Positions 1 through 12,090 of a DNA stretch of 64,000 bases are shown piece after piece. The DNA lies in NCBI GenBank assembly GCA_007026445.1, contig VDMD01000101.1, forward strand, positions 19,541 through 83,540, written 5' to 3'. The notes under the pieces were generated by a model. The model was given only the letters and a program-made list of their open reading frames with translations. It did not search any database and was not told the DNA's origin. Both the position numbers and the translations under genes were made by a program. The stretch's first letter is position 1, and each line of letters begins with the position of its first letter. The DNA is from Schizophyllum amplum. Its lineage: Eukaryota; Basidiomycota; Agaricomycetes; Agaricales; Schizophyllaceae.

Positions 1-480
1 ACTGATCCCAGAAAAACTGTGGTCCTGTGTACTTGCCCATGTCGCTATCCTAGGATATTGGGGGACCGGAAACATCACGGCCTTTTATACTGACCAAGAG
101 CGACCATGGCAAGAGGGCGGCGGCTGAGTTCCGTGAGCACATAGAGTATGTCACGGCTAGAGAGCGCAGTTAAGGGAAGACCTTCGTATTGAGTCACGGA
201 AGACATCCGCTACACCAGTAATTCAGAACTTCAATCAGGGAGATACATATCCATGCAGGCATATAGTGTTAAGTAGAGTTGCAAAGCAGGAGAGGACAGG
301 CCAAGACCACGTGTCAATGTTCTTGAGGGCCGGCCAGGCGCTGACGCTGGCAGCCTTGCTGAGCGCTAGCATTTGAACTCCATCATGATGACTGCACGCT
401 ATCTGGAGCCTCCCTCAGTGAGCAGTCAATATTTCAATGTCCCTCCTCATTGAACTCACGGCCGCGGGTATTCGCACTAG
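1..480. other. No gene recognised upstream of the F-box gene
   Basis: No convincing coding exon is seen here. An ATG at 437 opens a short frame that runs into the F-box gene region out of frame with the F-box itself. Either the first exon lies here and is not resolvable by eye, or a base is missing near 504-506. Confidence 0.4.
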
Positions 481-1845
481 GGTCGAGCGTGTCCCATCCA
501 CAGTTTACCGCTGGAGCTCATCATCAAGATATTCACCCATTGCTCTAACGATACGGTCACCTCCATAATCAAGCTCACCCATATCTGCGGCCGATGGCGC
601 GCGATCGCGTTCGGTGCCCCACTACTCTGGACAAATCTACCTCTCCTTCGAACTCAGGCCGCGAAGGAAGAGCATGTACAACTTATCCACGAATGGCTAC
701 ATCGAGCAGCTGGACATCCTGTCCGTCTTGAGCTGCAGTCCCCTTACCACCCTGCGTGCAGGTCGCGCTGGCCGAACTACAAGGACAGTGCAATTCCCAG
801 TATAACGTCCGGTCTGCTCAGAATGCCGCCGACTGGGAACCGAGAGCCCGCGACTACTATAGGACAACTTCGTCTGTATGCGACCCCGGAGGAGATCCTG
901 GACATTACACGCGCTGTTCCCGTTGGGGTGTTCTCGCAATTAAATCAGCTTACCATCAGCTGTCATCTCGTCCACAACGGGCATCCACCCATCTGCGCCC
1001 CCATCCTCCCTTTCTGCTACAGCCCTTGTCTGCGTGTTCTTTCCATTGAGGCATTATCCCAGCTCACGACAAGACCGATGAAAGAAATGATCATCGTTCC
1101 CTGGTCGCAACTCACGAAGCTGGTGGTCGACCAGGTCCTTCCTGCGCATCATTTCCTCGACGTATTTCGCCAATGCACTGCGCTCGTAACTACGTCGCTG
1201 TTCGGGATTGATGTCGGTGAAGCCTCATTCACAGAAATTGTCGAATTCTCTTTTCTTCAACACCTCCAATTTCGGCTCAGTATCTGGCCGACAACCCTCT
1301 TTCGCATAGGAGACTTTTCTGCGGTATGCGCGCTGGCCCTGGAGCCCCCCTGGAATCGCCCCAGGCGATGGAACTGGGGGCTGGACCGAGAAGACCTTCT
1401 TGACGTGGCCCGTCACCTTCCTGCACTCTGCAAGGTCACGATACGTAGGGCGGACACCAGACGCGTGGAAGGAGACATTATGGATTTCCTCAAAGCTCTT
1501 CCTGCCACACTCGACTACCTCCGTCTCGATCGCTGCCGTGTGCGGAAAGACCTATTCACTCGCCTGCGGGTGCACGCCGGAGATGAGGCGCCTGCCTTGC
1601 CGCACCTGACAACTCTGTCCCTCGTCGACACCTACCTCGACGAACCTCTACCAGCGGACAGTCGGGCAGCGGAAGAGGAGCTCTATCAGCTTGTGGAGTC
1701 ACGTATCCATAGCGCGCAAGTAGAGCACCTGCGCAATCTCGAGTTCAGCTACGAAGGTGAACGGACGCTCGACGCCGGAATCTCTGCGCGTGTTCGCGCG
1801 CTGGCGTCGGACAGTCTTGTTGTACGGCTCGCAGGAAGAACGTAG
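481..1845 (+). CDS. F-box protein, N-terminus unresolved
   Basis: Continuous frame from about 481 to a TAG at 1843-1845. At 505 it begins an F-box of the LPLELIIKIF type, followed by ITHICGRWRAIAFGAPLLW-like residues, the classic fungal F-box ending in R-W-R-x-I-A and L-W-T. The remaining 350 residues are leucine-rich with loosely spaced hydrophobic repeats, as in basidiomycete F-box/LRR-like proteins. The likely role is a substrate receptor of an SCF ubiquitin ligase (inference from family). The frame is closed upstream by a stop at 478-480. A second frame starting at ATG 437 (MSLLIELTAAG...) would join the F-box if one T were added to the TTT run at 504-506; a missed upstream exon ending at the CTAG acceptor at 480 is the alternative. 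No intron is needed in the body. Confidence 0.75.
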   Translation, partial: GRACPIHSLPLELIIKIFTHCSNDTVTSIIKLTHICGRWRAIAFGAPLLWTNLPLLRTQAAKEEHVQLIHEWLHRAAGHPVRLELQSPYHPACRSRWPNYKDSAIPSITSGLLRMPPTGNREPATTIGQLRLYATPEEILDITRAVPVGVFSQLNQLTISCHLVHNGHPPICAPILPFCYSPCLRVLSIEALSQLTTRPMKEMIIVPWSQLTKLVVDQVLPAHHFLDVFRQCTALVTTSLFGIDVGEASFTEIVEFSFLQHLQFRLSIWPTTLFRIGDFSAVCALALEPPWNRPRRWNWGLDREDLLDVARHLPALCKVTIRRADTRRVEGDIMDFLKALPATLDYLRLDRCRVRKDLFTRLRVHAGDEAPALPHLTTLSLVDTYLDEPLPADSRAAEEELYQLVESRIHSAQVEHLRNLEFSYEGERTLDAGISARVRALASDSLVVRLAGRT

Positions 1846-2059
1846 TCGGGAGGATGATACTGCGATTCATAAGCTAGGGACATTCACCGCGTACGTGGGG
1901 GTGCAAATAGAGTCGTATGGCTATTAGTGGTGCATATCGATACATTTCTAGCTCGTCGTCACTTACTGGTAAAGAATCTGAAATCATGTATCCACCACAA
2001 ATGCCACAGTACTGTCCAAACACGCTCGAGAGTGGTGACCGGGTTCGCCGTCCAGATCG

Positions 2060-3777
2060 TCACCTACTCTCGAGCCCGCTTGTGCGGACGAAGTGATCCC
2101 ACTGAGCCTTGCACGACCCGCCGGAATAGTCTAGTGAATATGCGAATCAGGAAGCCTCTCCGACAGTGTCTCTTCGCACTCACCAAATTCCTTCTTGTAA
2201 TCGCAATCGCAGTTCCCTTCCTCAAACGTGGCGCGGTCCAGCGGGCAGTGCCGCCAGTCATCGTGCTGGTAACCGATGGGATCAAAGAAATGGATTTTCG
2301 ACGCGTTGAGGAAGAGGGATACGGCGATCGAATGTACGGGTGCGTCGCCCCAGCGCTAAGAGGGAATATAGCGGATGTTCAAGGCTTTGAAGACGCGGGA
2401 CGCACCTCATAGTAATAGCCACCCGACCGGTCGAGGAAGTCAAAGAACTTTGAATACGCCTCGTCGCGGAAGAAGTCCATGTCCGCGATTTCGAAGTTCG
2501 ACCAGACTAAAGGGAAGTTAGCACCATATACGACGGCGAGGACAGTCCTCGACAGACGTACAGTGACAGCCATTGTATCCGCCACCCTTCAATCGAGTTA
2601 TGAAGCCCAGGGCGTTGCCGGACGCGAGAAATTCGGGATGCTGGTCCGTGAACGTCTTGGCCGTGTCCCAAAGCGTGGGTATAGTGGCGGCAATCTCATG
2701 CACGGCGAGCGTGAAACCTACATGAGTAAGACTATAAGTTTGGACATATGCATAAGCTGTAAAGCTCACCGTAGACCTTCTCCTGCTCCTGCATCAAGAG
2801 GAAGGGGTCGAAACGAATGTCACAGAGGAAATGAACATTTGGCCTGTGTTGAGGATCAGTGCGTGTTCAATAGGGAGGATGATAGGTTCTGCGTACTCAA
2901 TGCGCCAGTAGTACTTGTACTTCTGCATCAGCGGTTGATGATAAAAAAACTAACGGAGGGTCAGTACGTCGGGTGTATAACGACATGCGGGGCAGACTCA
3001 CGCCGGAGTTAAACCGACACATGTTGCGATAGCTATACCGTAGGTAAATGTTAAGCAAACGTCGATCTCGACACTGCGCTCACGTCACATCACCTGTGAA
3101 AAACTCGACCGTGAGCCTTCTGTGTCAAGACGACCAAAGAGCACGCACCCCCGTACTTCACGCCCTCATCCACCATCTTTCTCCTAGCTTCGGCAGCTCT
3201 CTCCTCGTCAATCCAGACCGGCTGAACCCAATCTTCGCGCGGTATCAAACCAAATTCGACCAGAGACGGCGTCAGACCCGTTACTGTCCTGAAGTCAAGC
3301 TATATTAGACGCGACTACGGGAGTAGCGTGGGGACGCACCTCTTGAAGTCCGCCGTGAATTCCTGGTCGTTCAGGATCACATACGGGTATTGGTATCGCT
3401 TATTGAAGCGTTGCTCGATCTCAGTGATGCTCTGGACGGTGCCAGCCAAATCAGAGTTGCGAGCAAGAATGATGAAGGTTGCATTGGCGCGCTTGGGGGG
3501 ACCGAGGCTATGATCGTCGGCAAGGTTGTTTGCATCCTCGTCCCCTTCACTTGGCGACAGGTGCACAACATCCTCCGAGGCGCTGCTCCAGGTGGGAGAG
3601 TTTAGGTCAAAGGGTTCGGTCGCGTCGCGATGAACGTCTTTCAAGAGGTTGTACAACACAAGGAGTGGCGTCTGTACATGATGATGAGTTACATGAGAGG
3701 GCAGGGGGGCCATCCCCACGCACCAACACCAGCGCTAAGAAAACAAGGACGAGCCGCGCTCGCTTCGCAGCGCTCAT
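2060..3777 (-). CDS. Alpha-1,2-mannosyltransferase, GT15 (KRE2/MNT1 family)
   Basis: A type II Golgi glycosyltransferase that would add alpha-1,2-mannose to glycoproteins or glycolipids using GDP-mannose (family knowledge). Exons can be traced on the minus strand. The first exon encodes a short cytoplasmic tail and membrane anchor (MSAAKRARLVLVFLALVL). Then follow RANATFIILARNSDL, the YQYPYVILNDQEF block, LVEFGLIP, YRNMCRFNSG, YYWRIEPNVHFLCDIRFDPF, the signature YNGCHFWSNFEIADMDF and finally IHFFDPIGYQHDDWRHCP. The stop is at 2060-2062. The CHFWSNFEI motif holds the glutamate proposed as nucleophile in yeast Kre2/Mnt1. Introns of about 50 nt interrupt the gene, for example after RIE and inside the CHF/WSN junction. 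ATG 3777 is chosen because GCCACCATG is a strong start context; an in-frame ATG at 3798 is possible. It is paralogous to the gene at 12885-14957, with introns at shared positions. Confidence 0.88.
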
Positions 3778-4188
3778 GGTGGCGGGTAATGCATACAAAT
3801 AGAGATCGGTGTGAAAGCGGAGACCAAGAGGGCTCGGTGCTGTTCGGCGGCTAGCCTATGCCAGGTGATGGCGGGTTCCGCAGCCGCCAAGCCCGGCGGG
3901 TGGTTGCATGAATTATTGATTCCCTTTACTTATCTAGAGCCTAGAGGATGATGGTTCGCTCTTAGAACTATGACCGAAAAGAGACAAGCGAGGTACGCCT
4001 GCTGAAATGGCTTCATAGCAAGCGAAAGGGGACGTCGTCAAGAGCAGGGGGCATCGTCACCGTCGACGATTCGCTTGAACATCTGATGAGTCGTGGATCC
4101 CGACAAGAACTTCAACTGAACTTGACCCCGGCCGGGCCAAAACTTGGTCAATAGAAAAACACGAGGGTATTAGTTTACAAAGCTACTC
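3778..4188. other. Intergenic gap
   Basis: About 400 bases between the mannosyltransferase start and the fucosidase stop. It must contain the mannosyltransferase promoter and the fucosidase 3' end. No gene, repeat or clear TATA element was recognised. Confidence 0.4.
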
Positions 4189-7100
4189 TCATCTGTATTC
4201 AACTTTGAATGCCCACGCATACTGCACCATACCAAGATCCTCTTCACTGACCGCCACAGAGAATACGTCCCCGTCAGCAGACCATTCCAGCTCGCCACCG
4301 TCACCACCGAGCATGGTGACCACATCGCCCTCCCTCGCTGGAATAGGTGCACGCACGCGCAACATGCCGTCGGTTGGCCGCTCGATTGCGATGATGTAGA
4401 ACGCGTCTGCAGTAGTCGTGAAGCGAGCGTCGGTTAGGCCGTCCGCGGGTGCGGAGGCTACCTGCAAAAACCAAGGTCGCGTGCCATAGATCGCAGTCCC
4501 TGAGTGTTTTAGCCAGGTGCCCATCCCGCGCAGCGCGTCCACCTCCTCGCCGACAATGGTGCCGTTAGCCATGGGCCCAATGCTGTGAGCGAGAAATCAG
4601 TAAAATATGGGGTTCGGCCAAAGGACGCACTCGAGAAGATAGTTTCCTCCTTTGGACACGATACTGCAGATACAATGAATGTGAGGACAAGTATCGGCAT
4701 GAACAGAACGTACTCGATGAGCTGAACAATGAGGTCGGACGCGTTCGCATACCCATATGAAGGCCTACGTCGAGTGTAAGTGTCGCGGAAAGTCACATTT
4801 GCCAGCCTACCCACGTATCTGAGTTGTATCCATACGAAAAGGGGTCAATTCCAGAGTTAGATTCCCATTTTTGTGACTGCAAACTCGTCATCAACATGGC
4901 TAGTGTTGATGTACGCACGAACGAGACTCACTAGCTGTGCACTGAATGTCGCGTATTCCGGCGTTACAAAGCCGGCCTGGTTGGACCCACAACGGTTGTT
5001 TCTAACCACTTGTCTGTCCTGGGAGGCGGCGTAGTTGTACCAATCCGCCGCTGACATCGGACACAATTCAGCCTTGGTGCCAGGCAGGACGCCCCCCGGA
5101 CGTACCTATCTTCGAAAACACGCTAGCCCCGGCTATGTCACACCACAAAATATCCGTGTCGTAGGTGTGGAATAGCTTCTCCATCTGTGGCCTCTGGACT
5201 GTCAAATGTACGGTTTAGAGCATTGCGCGAAGTACACGTATATGCTCTCGACGTACCGCCCTCTAAGAAATCATCTACTGGAATATACCCCACGTAAGGG
5301 TCGCAGCATTCACCCGTGAACGCGTTGAGTGCCGGACGCCCCGGGAATATCGCCCGTCCATAGGGTTCATAATCGGGATGGTACCATTCTAGTTTGAGGA
5401 GCTTCAGTGACCGCATGATGATTGACGAGGATACAAGCGAACAAACGTACCAGGAAGGCTAAAATATGTCTGATCGTTTCCGTAAGTTCTCGTCTACAAA
5501 CATGTTATCAGAGCTCACTCCGCGTCGCATTTCTGGCTGCTTAGCCTTTGCACTGGCAAACAAGTCCCCTAAAAGATCGCGCCTAGATATTCGCGTGTAA
5601 GTCAGCGAAAGGCAAAGACACCAAAAAGGGGAATCATTGCAAACGCACTTCGGGCCCATGTTTACAGAGCTCCGGTTCGTCGAGTTGCCTGCATCGAACT
5701 GAGAAAGCGCATCAGCCTGCCTGACTGTCGCAAGATATTTCGACCACGCGAACCAGGGTGAACCCTTCATGATGCTTCGTCGTTAAAACGAAGTACCGCG
5801 CGCCTGCCTCCGCGAACAAGTCTACCCACGTATCCGGGTCCCACGCGGAGGCGTCCCAGGCATCGATGAAGTCGTCGTATACAACGTTCTCGCCATAGGT
5901 TTCGAGATGGTGCGTCCAGGTGGGGGAGGAGGCGTTTGGCGGGTCATGGAATTGCCAGTTGTACCACTCTGCGTACTGGACGCCGGTAGGCGCCCAAGCA
6001 GGGACGCTGTAGACGCCCTGCGAGGTGGGTAAGCCAGGATATCGGAGCATGGGGCCATTAAAAACGCACCCAGTGTATCTAGTTTACATGTCGAATCAGA
6101 GCGTGAATAAGAAAGAAGGCGGACGGACGTACAAAGATACCGAACTTCGCGTCGTCAAACTGCGGTGATTAATCAGATTCGAGGGCACTGTCAAGTTAGA
6201 TTCAAGACTGACCCATTCAGGACTTTCGTGCGTCGCTAAGCTGTCGTCGGTCGCTTCCCAATCCTGTATACCTACAGTCAAGGGCCATCCAGCCGCGCTG
6301 CTGATATCGACGGTCGTGTCTGCCAACAGATCGCGCACGACAATAGAGGCTGAAACCTCTGTGCCTGCTGAGATGCCCTCGTTCGGCGTAACACCGATCT
6401 TCAGAAGCACCTGGTCGTTGGAGCGCAGTCGCTGGAATGAGGCGGGGATGACGGTCGTCAGCGCATCCGACTCTATAGAGACGTTATACGGTGAAGTGAT
6501 CCACTGGGATTCGTCCGAGTTCAGCGGCGCCAGGTTATCGAGGAGGACCTCAATTTGCTGTACGTTGACGGATCCTATCCATTTCGTCGTCGAACGAACG
6601 TGCTGGACGCGCAGCGCAGATGTCGCTGTCGCTGAGGCTGCCTCCTGCAGGGATATGGCGAACCATTTGATGTACGTCGTGTTCATCGGCAGCGAAAGGG
6701 AAGCCAGTGGACGGTCGCTCGGGAGGCGCGCCGTGACATAGTGGATGTGAGTGATATTGTGGTCGACTGTTGTGTTGTAGTCGAGCGTCGCGTTTGCGTA
6801 ATGCCAGGGCCTGTGGGGGAAGTTAGCGTAGTATTCACGAGCACCGTCAGGGGTGAACCTCACGTGTGTATGGGTCCGTCGAAGGTCTCGTCGGAGTACC
6901 ATGGAGCTACGATGAGGCCCACGAGCTCGTCAGAGTCGTCCGCGAAGTGCAGAGTCAGGTTTCCGGCACGGGCCTGACCATGGGAAGACACCGGCCATGT
7001 GCTGGTCGCGAGCGCGTGGAAGGAGTGATACGTGCTGTTGTTCCCGGGAAGAGATATAGTCTGCGCATCTGACCGGACCGCGTCGAGACTCTCAGCGTCA

Positions 7101-7374
7101 TGGAACGGGGGCATAGTGAACTGACAATTGATATTGATTAAGCGTGATCTGCCTGGCGCAGCTAAATTTTACTCACCTGAATTCCCCGATACTCGTACAC
7201 GGTCTCGCTGGGCAAGTACTCCACAGGATAGGCGCGACCACTGCCGTCAAAGTCGGCGAGCGTATCGTTCACTCCCGTGGAAGCGGCTTTGATGTTGAAG
7301 AACTCAGAGAGGTCGACATTCACGAAGGCTGCCCTCGCTGTCGCCAGGCAAAAGCAAAAGAAGAGAGGCCGCAT
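4189..7374 (-). CDS. Secreted alpha-L-fucosidase, GH29
   Basis: Hydrolyses terminal alpha-L-fucose from glycans with retention, outside the cell (family knowledge). It opens with a signal peptide (MRPLFFCFCLATARA). A beta-rich fungal N-terminal region follows (7100-6100), then the GH29 barrel: VQYAEWYNWQFHDP, GARYFVLTTKHHEGFTLF, FDAGNSTNRSSVNMGPKRD and PEWYHPDYEPYG. The motif TDILWCDIAG carries the expected nucleophile Asp, with its codon at 5137-5139. After that come AADWYNYAASQDRQVVRNNRCG and a C-terminal beta domain ending FKVEYR (stop 4189-4191). About ten short introns split the gene. All the recognised blocks occur in order, so it looks functional. It is divergent from the GH88 gene at 8494, and both encode secreted glycan-degrading enzymes. 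Start 7374 is the first ATG ahead of the signal sequence. Confidence 0.88.
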
Positions 7375-8493
7375 TACGGAGTCAAGGGCGAGGAGCTATG
7401 ATTCGCAGAGGAAGGCGACGCCCATGTTATTATATCACACACGGAGCGGGCCGTACCGCGTCACAGGACAAAGGCTGAGCATCAACAAGGGATCATCTGC
7501 TGCATCGAAGGCAGTACCACATGGACAAGGAGGTGCGGCAGACGAGTACGTGACCAAGATTTTCAGATGGCCGATTCCATCTTCCACAGGAGCACGAATA
7601 GGCATTGTGGCCTGCTGCTGATGGCAATAAAATAGACACGCGTTCGTAGTCCCGCTGTGGCATTGTGCGGGAAGCACGCTGCCAATGATAAATAGTATTT
7701 GAGCACGTACGAGTGTGTAAGTCACGGTGTATTCATAGCCGCGCTAGAATTGCGCCTTCGTGAAGGGAGAGAACAAGAAAAGGTGAGCTTGACAGTGACA
7801 CTGGACGTTCAATGTCACCTATTGAATATTGAATATTGAAGTCTCACGTGCAGTTTTTCCCACCCGAGTGTCACGGCCGATTTGTCTCCTCAGTGTTCGA
7901 CATTCGTAGCCTGGTCTCATTCACGAGGTCTTTGGCTTTCCGTGGCCTGCACGCTTTACATCCACCCGCCCAATGACGAAGTATCGCAACTTGCTGACCT
8001 TTTGCGAGCGCTTGAGGCCGTGATCGTTCAGTCAGCCGACCCGAGAACTCTTTCGAACACCGACGATGGCCCGACCGCGGCTCTCAGAGCGTATATCTCC
8101 ACTCAACTCTCTGAGTCCCATATGTCGGCCTTGGGGCGTTTGTGCTTCAGCGGAGGGAACGACTGTACAGAACCATGTTGTCTCTGCCAATGCGAATCCG
8201 ACGCCAGCATGCCCACACTGAATCCGCTGCTCTCAAGGCGCCCTTCTCGAACTCCGGGGACGAGGATCAGCATCGGGCGCTCGCTTGACGACTGCACTAC
8301 TGACGACCGGCTCGTATCATACACTCACCGCTCACCGCTACCCTGGCGAGTGGAGACGTCATTGTCGGCGCTGCTCGCCGCGTGTTTCTGCTCACAAGAC
8401 CCCAAGGCCTCAAAACCCGGACCGAAGCATCGCGTATATATGCAGCCTTCATCCGACGTCTCAGCGCCCTCGTGAGCCCTGCACCTTACGACC
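7375..8493. promoter_or_regulatory. Shared 1.1 kb divergent promoter region, fucosidase / GH88
   Basis: No convincing gene lies between the two divergent secreted-hydrolase genes. A TATAAT-like element sits about 55 bases upstream of the fucosidase start (7427-7436, minus sense), and a TATATATG element lies 50-60 bases upstream of the GH88 start. An open frame at 7882-8475 shows no recognisable domain and ends just before the GH88 ATG; I treat it as non-coding. Confidence 0.4.
8435..8442 (+). promoter_or_regulatory. TATA box of the GH88 gene
   Basis: TATATATG lies about 52 bases upstream of the ATG at 8494, a typical fungal TATA distance. Confidence 0.5.
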
Positions 8494-10251
8494 ATGCTGC
8501 CTACTTTACTCGCCGCTGCCCTCCCCCTTCTCGTCAGCGGAAGCCCTGCGAAACGCGCTACCGTTCCCTCCGAGCTCTTCGCGAAAGAGATCCCGACCAA
8601 GGTCTCCGCGACCGCGTCAAGCGTCATGAACACCGCGCCCAACTTCTCCTACCCCCATACGACGAGCAGTAATAGCGGCGTATGGCAGCTGGAGGTGGCG
8701 GACTGGTGGACGTCTGGCTTCTTCCCCGCGACTGCATACCTGGTCAACGCGCGCGCCGAGCTTTGCGGCGCGACGGCGGATAATGGACTGGACGCGGCGG
8801 ACTGGCTGGCGCTCGGCCGTGCGATGAGCGCGGGGCTCGTACCCTTGGAGGACCATACGACGCAGGGGCATGACGTGGGTTTCCTGAGCTTTCCATTCAT
8901 CGAAGAGCTGAAGGTGTACGTGTGCCTGCAGTCTACTTCGCATCATACTAAGAACTGCTGAACGCACAGAAACCCGGACAACGAGACCGCAAAGACGGGG
9001 GTGAACAAGTTCGCGAACGCGCTCGCGGAGCGGTTCAACCCGACCGTCGGATGCACGCGCAGCTGGGACTCATCCGATACGGACGAGTTTCAGGTGAGGC
9101 TTTATGCCATACTTCGTCTAATGGCATCGCTCACACGAATGACCAGGTCATCATCGACAACATGATGAACCTCGAAGTCCTCTTCCAGTCGGCAGCGCTC
9201 ACCGGCAATGACACCCTCGTCGACATTGCCATCTCGCACGCCAACACGACCATGAGGAACCATATCCGCGAGGATGGTGCGTAGTTGATCTCGAGCTGGG
9301 CATAAGCAGACGCTGATTCGAGGGCATCGTAGGCGGAACCTGGCACGTCATCGTGTACAGCGCGAGCACAGGCGAGGTGACCGCTAAGCACACTGCGCAA
9401 GGGTATTCAGACGATAGGTTGGTCTCCTACACGCGCCATTGCCGAGGGTAGGAGCGCTAACATAAACACCAGCACCTGGACTCGCGGGCAGGCATGGGCC
9501 ATCTACGGCTTCGCAAACAGTACGTCAATGAACGCACGCGAACGAGGACATGTTCACTGATGCTCCCGCCACGCAGTGTACGCGCACACTGGTATTACGG
9601 ACTACCTCACCACCGCGCGGCGCCTCGCAGACTACTTCATCTCGAACATTCCCTCAGATGGCATCGTGCCATGGTCAGTCGACCTGTTCCTCAAGTTGCT
9701 CGCCCATCTAACGCGCAGGATGTTTCAGGGACTTCAATGCACCCACTGCTGATCGCCCCGCCGACACCTCCGCAGCGACGACCGCGTCGACCGGCCTTCT
9801 CCTACTCTCCCAGCACGAGACGGACGACAGTCTGGCCAGCAAATACTCCGATGCGGCCATTCAGGTGAGCACACGGGTAGCCTTTCTCTTTCTACGGCCA
9901 TCCTTTGCCTTCCTACGGACATCCTTTTTCCTCCTGCGGACCTCCTCTCTCTTTCCTACCGGGACTTCCCTCCAAACCCTCGTTCTTCCTTCATATCCAT
10001 CACCTCCTTCACATCCGTCGACCTCCCTTACATCCATCGACCTCATACATACCCTTCGCGAATACCAACCTACCCCACAGATCCTCTCCGACACTACCGC
10101 CTTCGCCTGGCAGCCCTCATGGGACAGCCTCCTCTCCAACGGCACGGTCAACGCCCCGCAAGGCAACTCACGCACGGGGATCGTGTATGGGGACTACTAC
10201 TACATCCTCGCGGGCACAGAGCTTGTCAACATGGGGTTAGCGAGCTGCTGA
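8494..10251 (+). CDS. Secreted glycoside hydrolase family 88 (unsaturated glycuronyl hydrolase-like)
   Basis: Likely removes unsaturated uronic acids from lyase-cleaved acidic polysaccharides (family knowledge). It has a signal peptide (MLPTLLAAALPLLVSG) and then an (alpha/alpha)6-type sequence. GVWQLEVADWWTSGFFPATAYLV is the tryptophan-rich GH88 entry. HDVGFLSFPF and VIIDNMMNLEVLF match the two conserved blocks that carry the catalytic aspartates in bacterial UGL. TWTRGQAWAIYGFA and a terminal GIVYGDYYYILAGTELVNMG follow. Exons traced: 8494 to about 8908 (donor GTACGT), next exon ending ...DEFQ, VIIDN..., GGTWHVIVYSAST..., and a last exon from 10081. The final intron (9865-10080, 216 nt) is four times the usual length and holds a pyrimidine-rich repeat. 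Stop at 10249-10251. Confidence 0.85.
9865..10080 (+). repeat. Pyrimidine-rich minisatellite inside a GH88 intron
   Basis: The intron contains repeated units of the form CCTACGGACATCCTTT and then ACATCC(A/G)TCGACCTC. This expands it to 216 nt while the other introns of the gene are near 50-90 nt. The GTGAGC donor and CCCACAG acceptor are intact, and the reading frame continues as ...AIQ / ILSDTTAF. Confidence 0.7.
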
Positions 10252-10971
10252 AGACATCGTGGGCGGGGGACACTGCAGCTAGTACTTAGCAGCGAGTAAC
10301 GAATGTCCAGCACAATTGAAAATTTGTACCATCTGACAAGTCAACGGCGTGAGGCAAACGGTCGAACGCAGAAGGCGCCGTATTTCCAGAGCCCAAGGCC
10401 ACACCCGTCATGATCTTCTTTCGGCTCAGATGAACGTCGCATCCCCAACACTCAGACAAGGCGATGATTGTACAAAGAGACCATTGCATTTGTAACCAGA
10501 GCAGAGCGACCAAAATAGTATGTATATATAAGTGACATTGAGTACTGTATGCTGTATAGTGGATGGGTGGGGAGTGATGGTACGTGCAAATGTCAACCGA
10601 AGGAACTGGAAAGCGTAACATGTAGTGGAGAACGGCGGCACATATGTTGGAACGTGTAAGAGCGTCGGCGGCCCGCCCTTGCATCGTCGTGCGTGAGCAA
10701 CAACAAGCTAGGGCGGCACAGCGAGGGCATGAATTATGCGGATGAATGGACGGGGCGATGAATGCATGGTGGAAGATGTGCACTACTTTGACAACCACCA
10801 GGACAAGGATGCAGTGTTTTGTTGAAAGAAGCGTCCGCCCTCTCTGATCGACGCGTGTCCAACGCTCTCTACTCGCGCCGACCAGCCTCGAGTCCGCCAA
10901 CCTTGCGCGACGTCGACGAGGTAGAGAGGGTGAGGGGTATCGCGATGGTGAAGGTGCGGCGAGCCGGGGCC
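10252..10971. other. Convergent 3' intergenic gap
   Basis: About 720 bases between the ends of the GH88 and TBP genes. Only 3' ends are expected; no gene, TIR or RNA was recognised. Confidence 0.4.
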
Positions 10972-12019
10972 TTACGGCTTGCGGAACTCGCAAAGCACGG
11001 TGTAGATGGTGTTGAACGCGGTGTAGATTTCCTCGCGGACCTATCAACGTGTAAGCATAATGGACAACGAGGGGGATGATGAGCACACACCTTGGCACCC
11101 GTTAAGACGATCTTGCCAGACACGAAGATGAGCAGCACGACCTTGGGCTTTATCATGCGGTAGATCAGGCCAGGGAACAGCTGCGCGAACATGAGCCCGC
11201 GCGATGACCTATCAAGAAGCACACGCACCTCTGGTTCGTAGCTGCTGAACTGTCCGTGCGAGTACGCGAGTCCCTCCAGGCGGATGGGGAAGCGGACGTC
11301 ACAGCTGCCGACGATGTTCTGGATCTTGAACTCCGAGAACTTGGCGTCGAAGCCGAGCTTCTGCACGATGCGCGCGTATTTGCGGCTCGCGAGACGCGAG
11401 TCGTCCTCGCTCTTCGCGCCGGTGACGACCATCTTGCCCGATGCAAAGATGAGAGCAGTCGTCTTCGGGTCACGAATGCGCATGATGACCGCGGCGAAAC
11501 GCTGGTGGTGGAACGCGTAGGCACAACCCACGACGCTCATAAGCATAAAAGGTCACTAACCTTGGGGTTGTACTCGGCGTTGCGGGCATGCAGGGCAATC
11601 GTCTTGAGGTCGAGGCGACAGTCGAGGTTGACTGTCGCGACAATGTTTTGCAGGGTGGGGACGATGCCCTCGACGGCGGTGATATGTTGTTGTTCGAGGG
11701 TGAGGGGTGCTGGGGTTGCGGGCACGGGGGATGATGGCCCTGCGATGGCGTTGGCTGGCGGCGACGCCGGCTTTGAGGGCGCGGTGAGCTGCTGGGGCTG
11801 GACGAAGCCCTGGGACGGCTGGGTCTGCCGAGACGAGCCGGGGAGCGCGAGGCCAGTGCTTTGTTGGGCCAAGTACGGGTTCGACGACGACCCGGGGAAC
11901 GCTAGGCTCTGCTGCACGGCCTGCTGTTGGGCGAGAAGCTGCTGCTGATATTGCTGCTGCTGGGCGGCAGTGATCTGCGGGCGCTGGCCGAAGTTGATCT
12001 GGCGAGTAGGCAAAGACAT
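10972..12019 (-). CDS. TBP: TATA-box-binding protein (TBP)
   Basis: General transcription factor of TFIID/TFIIIB that bends promoter DNA (established). Four exons: 12019-11561, 11501-11229, 11180-11091, 11040-10972. Introns are 59, 48 and 50 nt; the sum is 891 nt, giving 296 residues. The N-terminal 110 residues are a Gln-rich then Pro/Ala-rich tail ([14 protein letters not shown]). The saddle domain is the usual duplicated 180 residues: [60 protein letters not shown], then [34 protein letters not shown] and TVLCEFRKP. These blocks are nearly invariant across eukaryotes, so identity and splicing are secure. Confidence 0.97.
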
Positions 12020-12090
12020 TTTTTAAAATTGCAGGTGTGCGGACCGTGGGAACCGGGAAAGTAAGAGGGCAAGTTGGGAAGAGCGCCCCT

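Noticed and set aside
2864..2917. Apparent break of the minus-strand mannosyltransferase between YYWRIE and CDIRFDPF
   Set aside because: A canonical GTACGC...CACAG intron removes it and yields RIEPNVHFLCD, matching the paralogue.
7882..8475. 197-codon open frame upstream of the GH88 gene
   Set aside because: No recognisable domain, overlapping open frames on the other strand, and it fills a divergent promoter region with TATA elements.
10286..11098. 270-codon minus-strand frame downstream of TBP
   Set aside because: Low-complexity His/Arg-rich translation in a 3' region overlapping the last TBP exon in another frame; no family resemblance.
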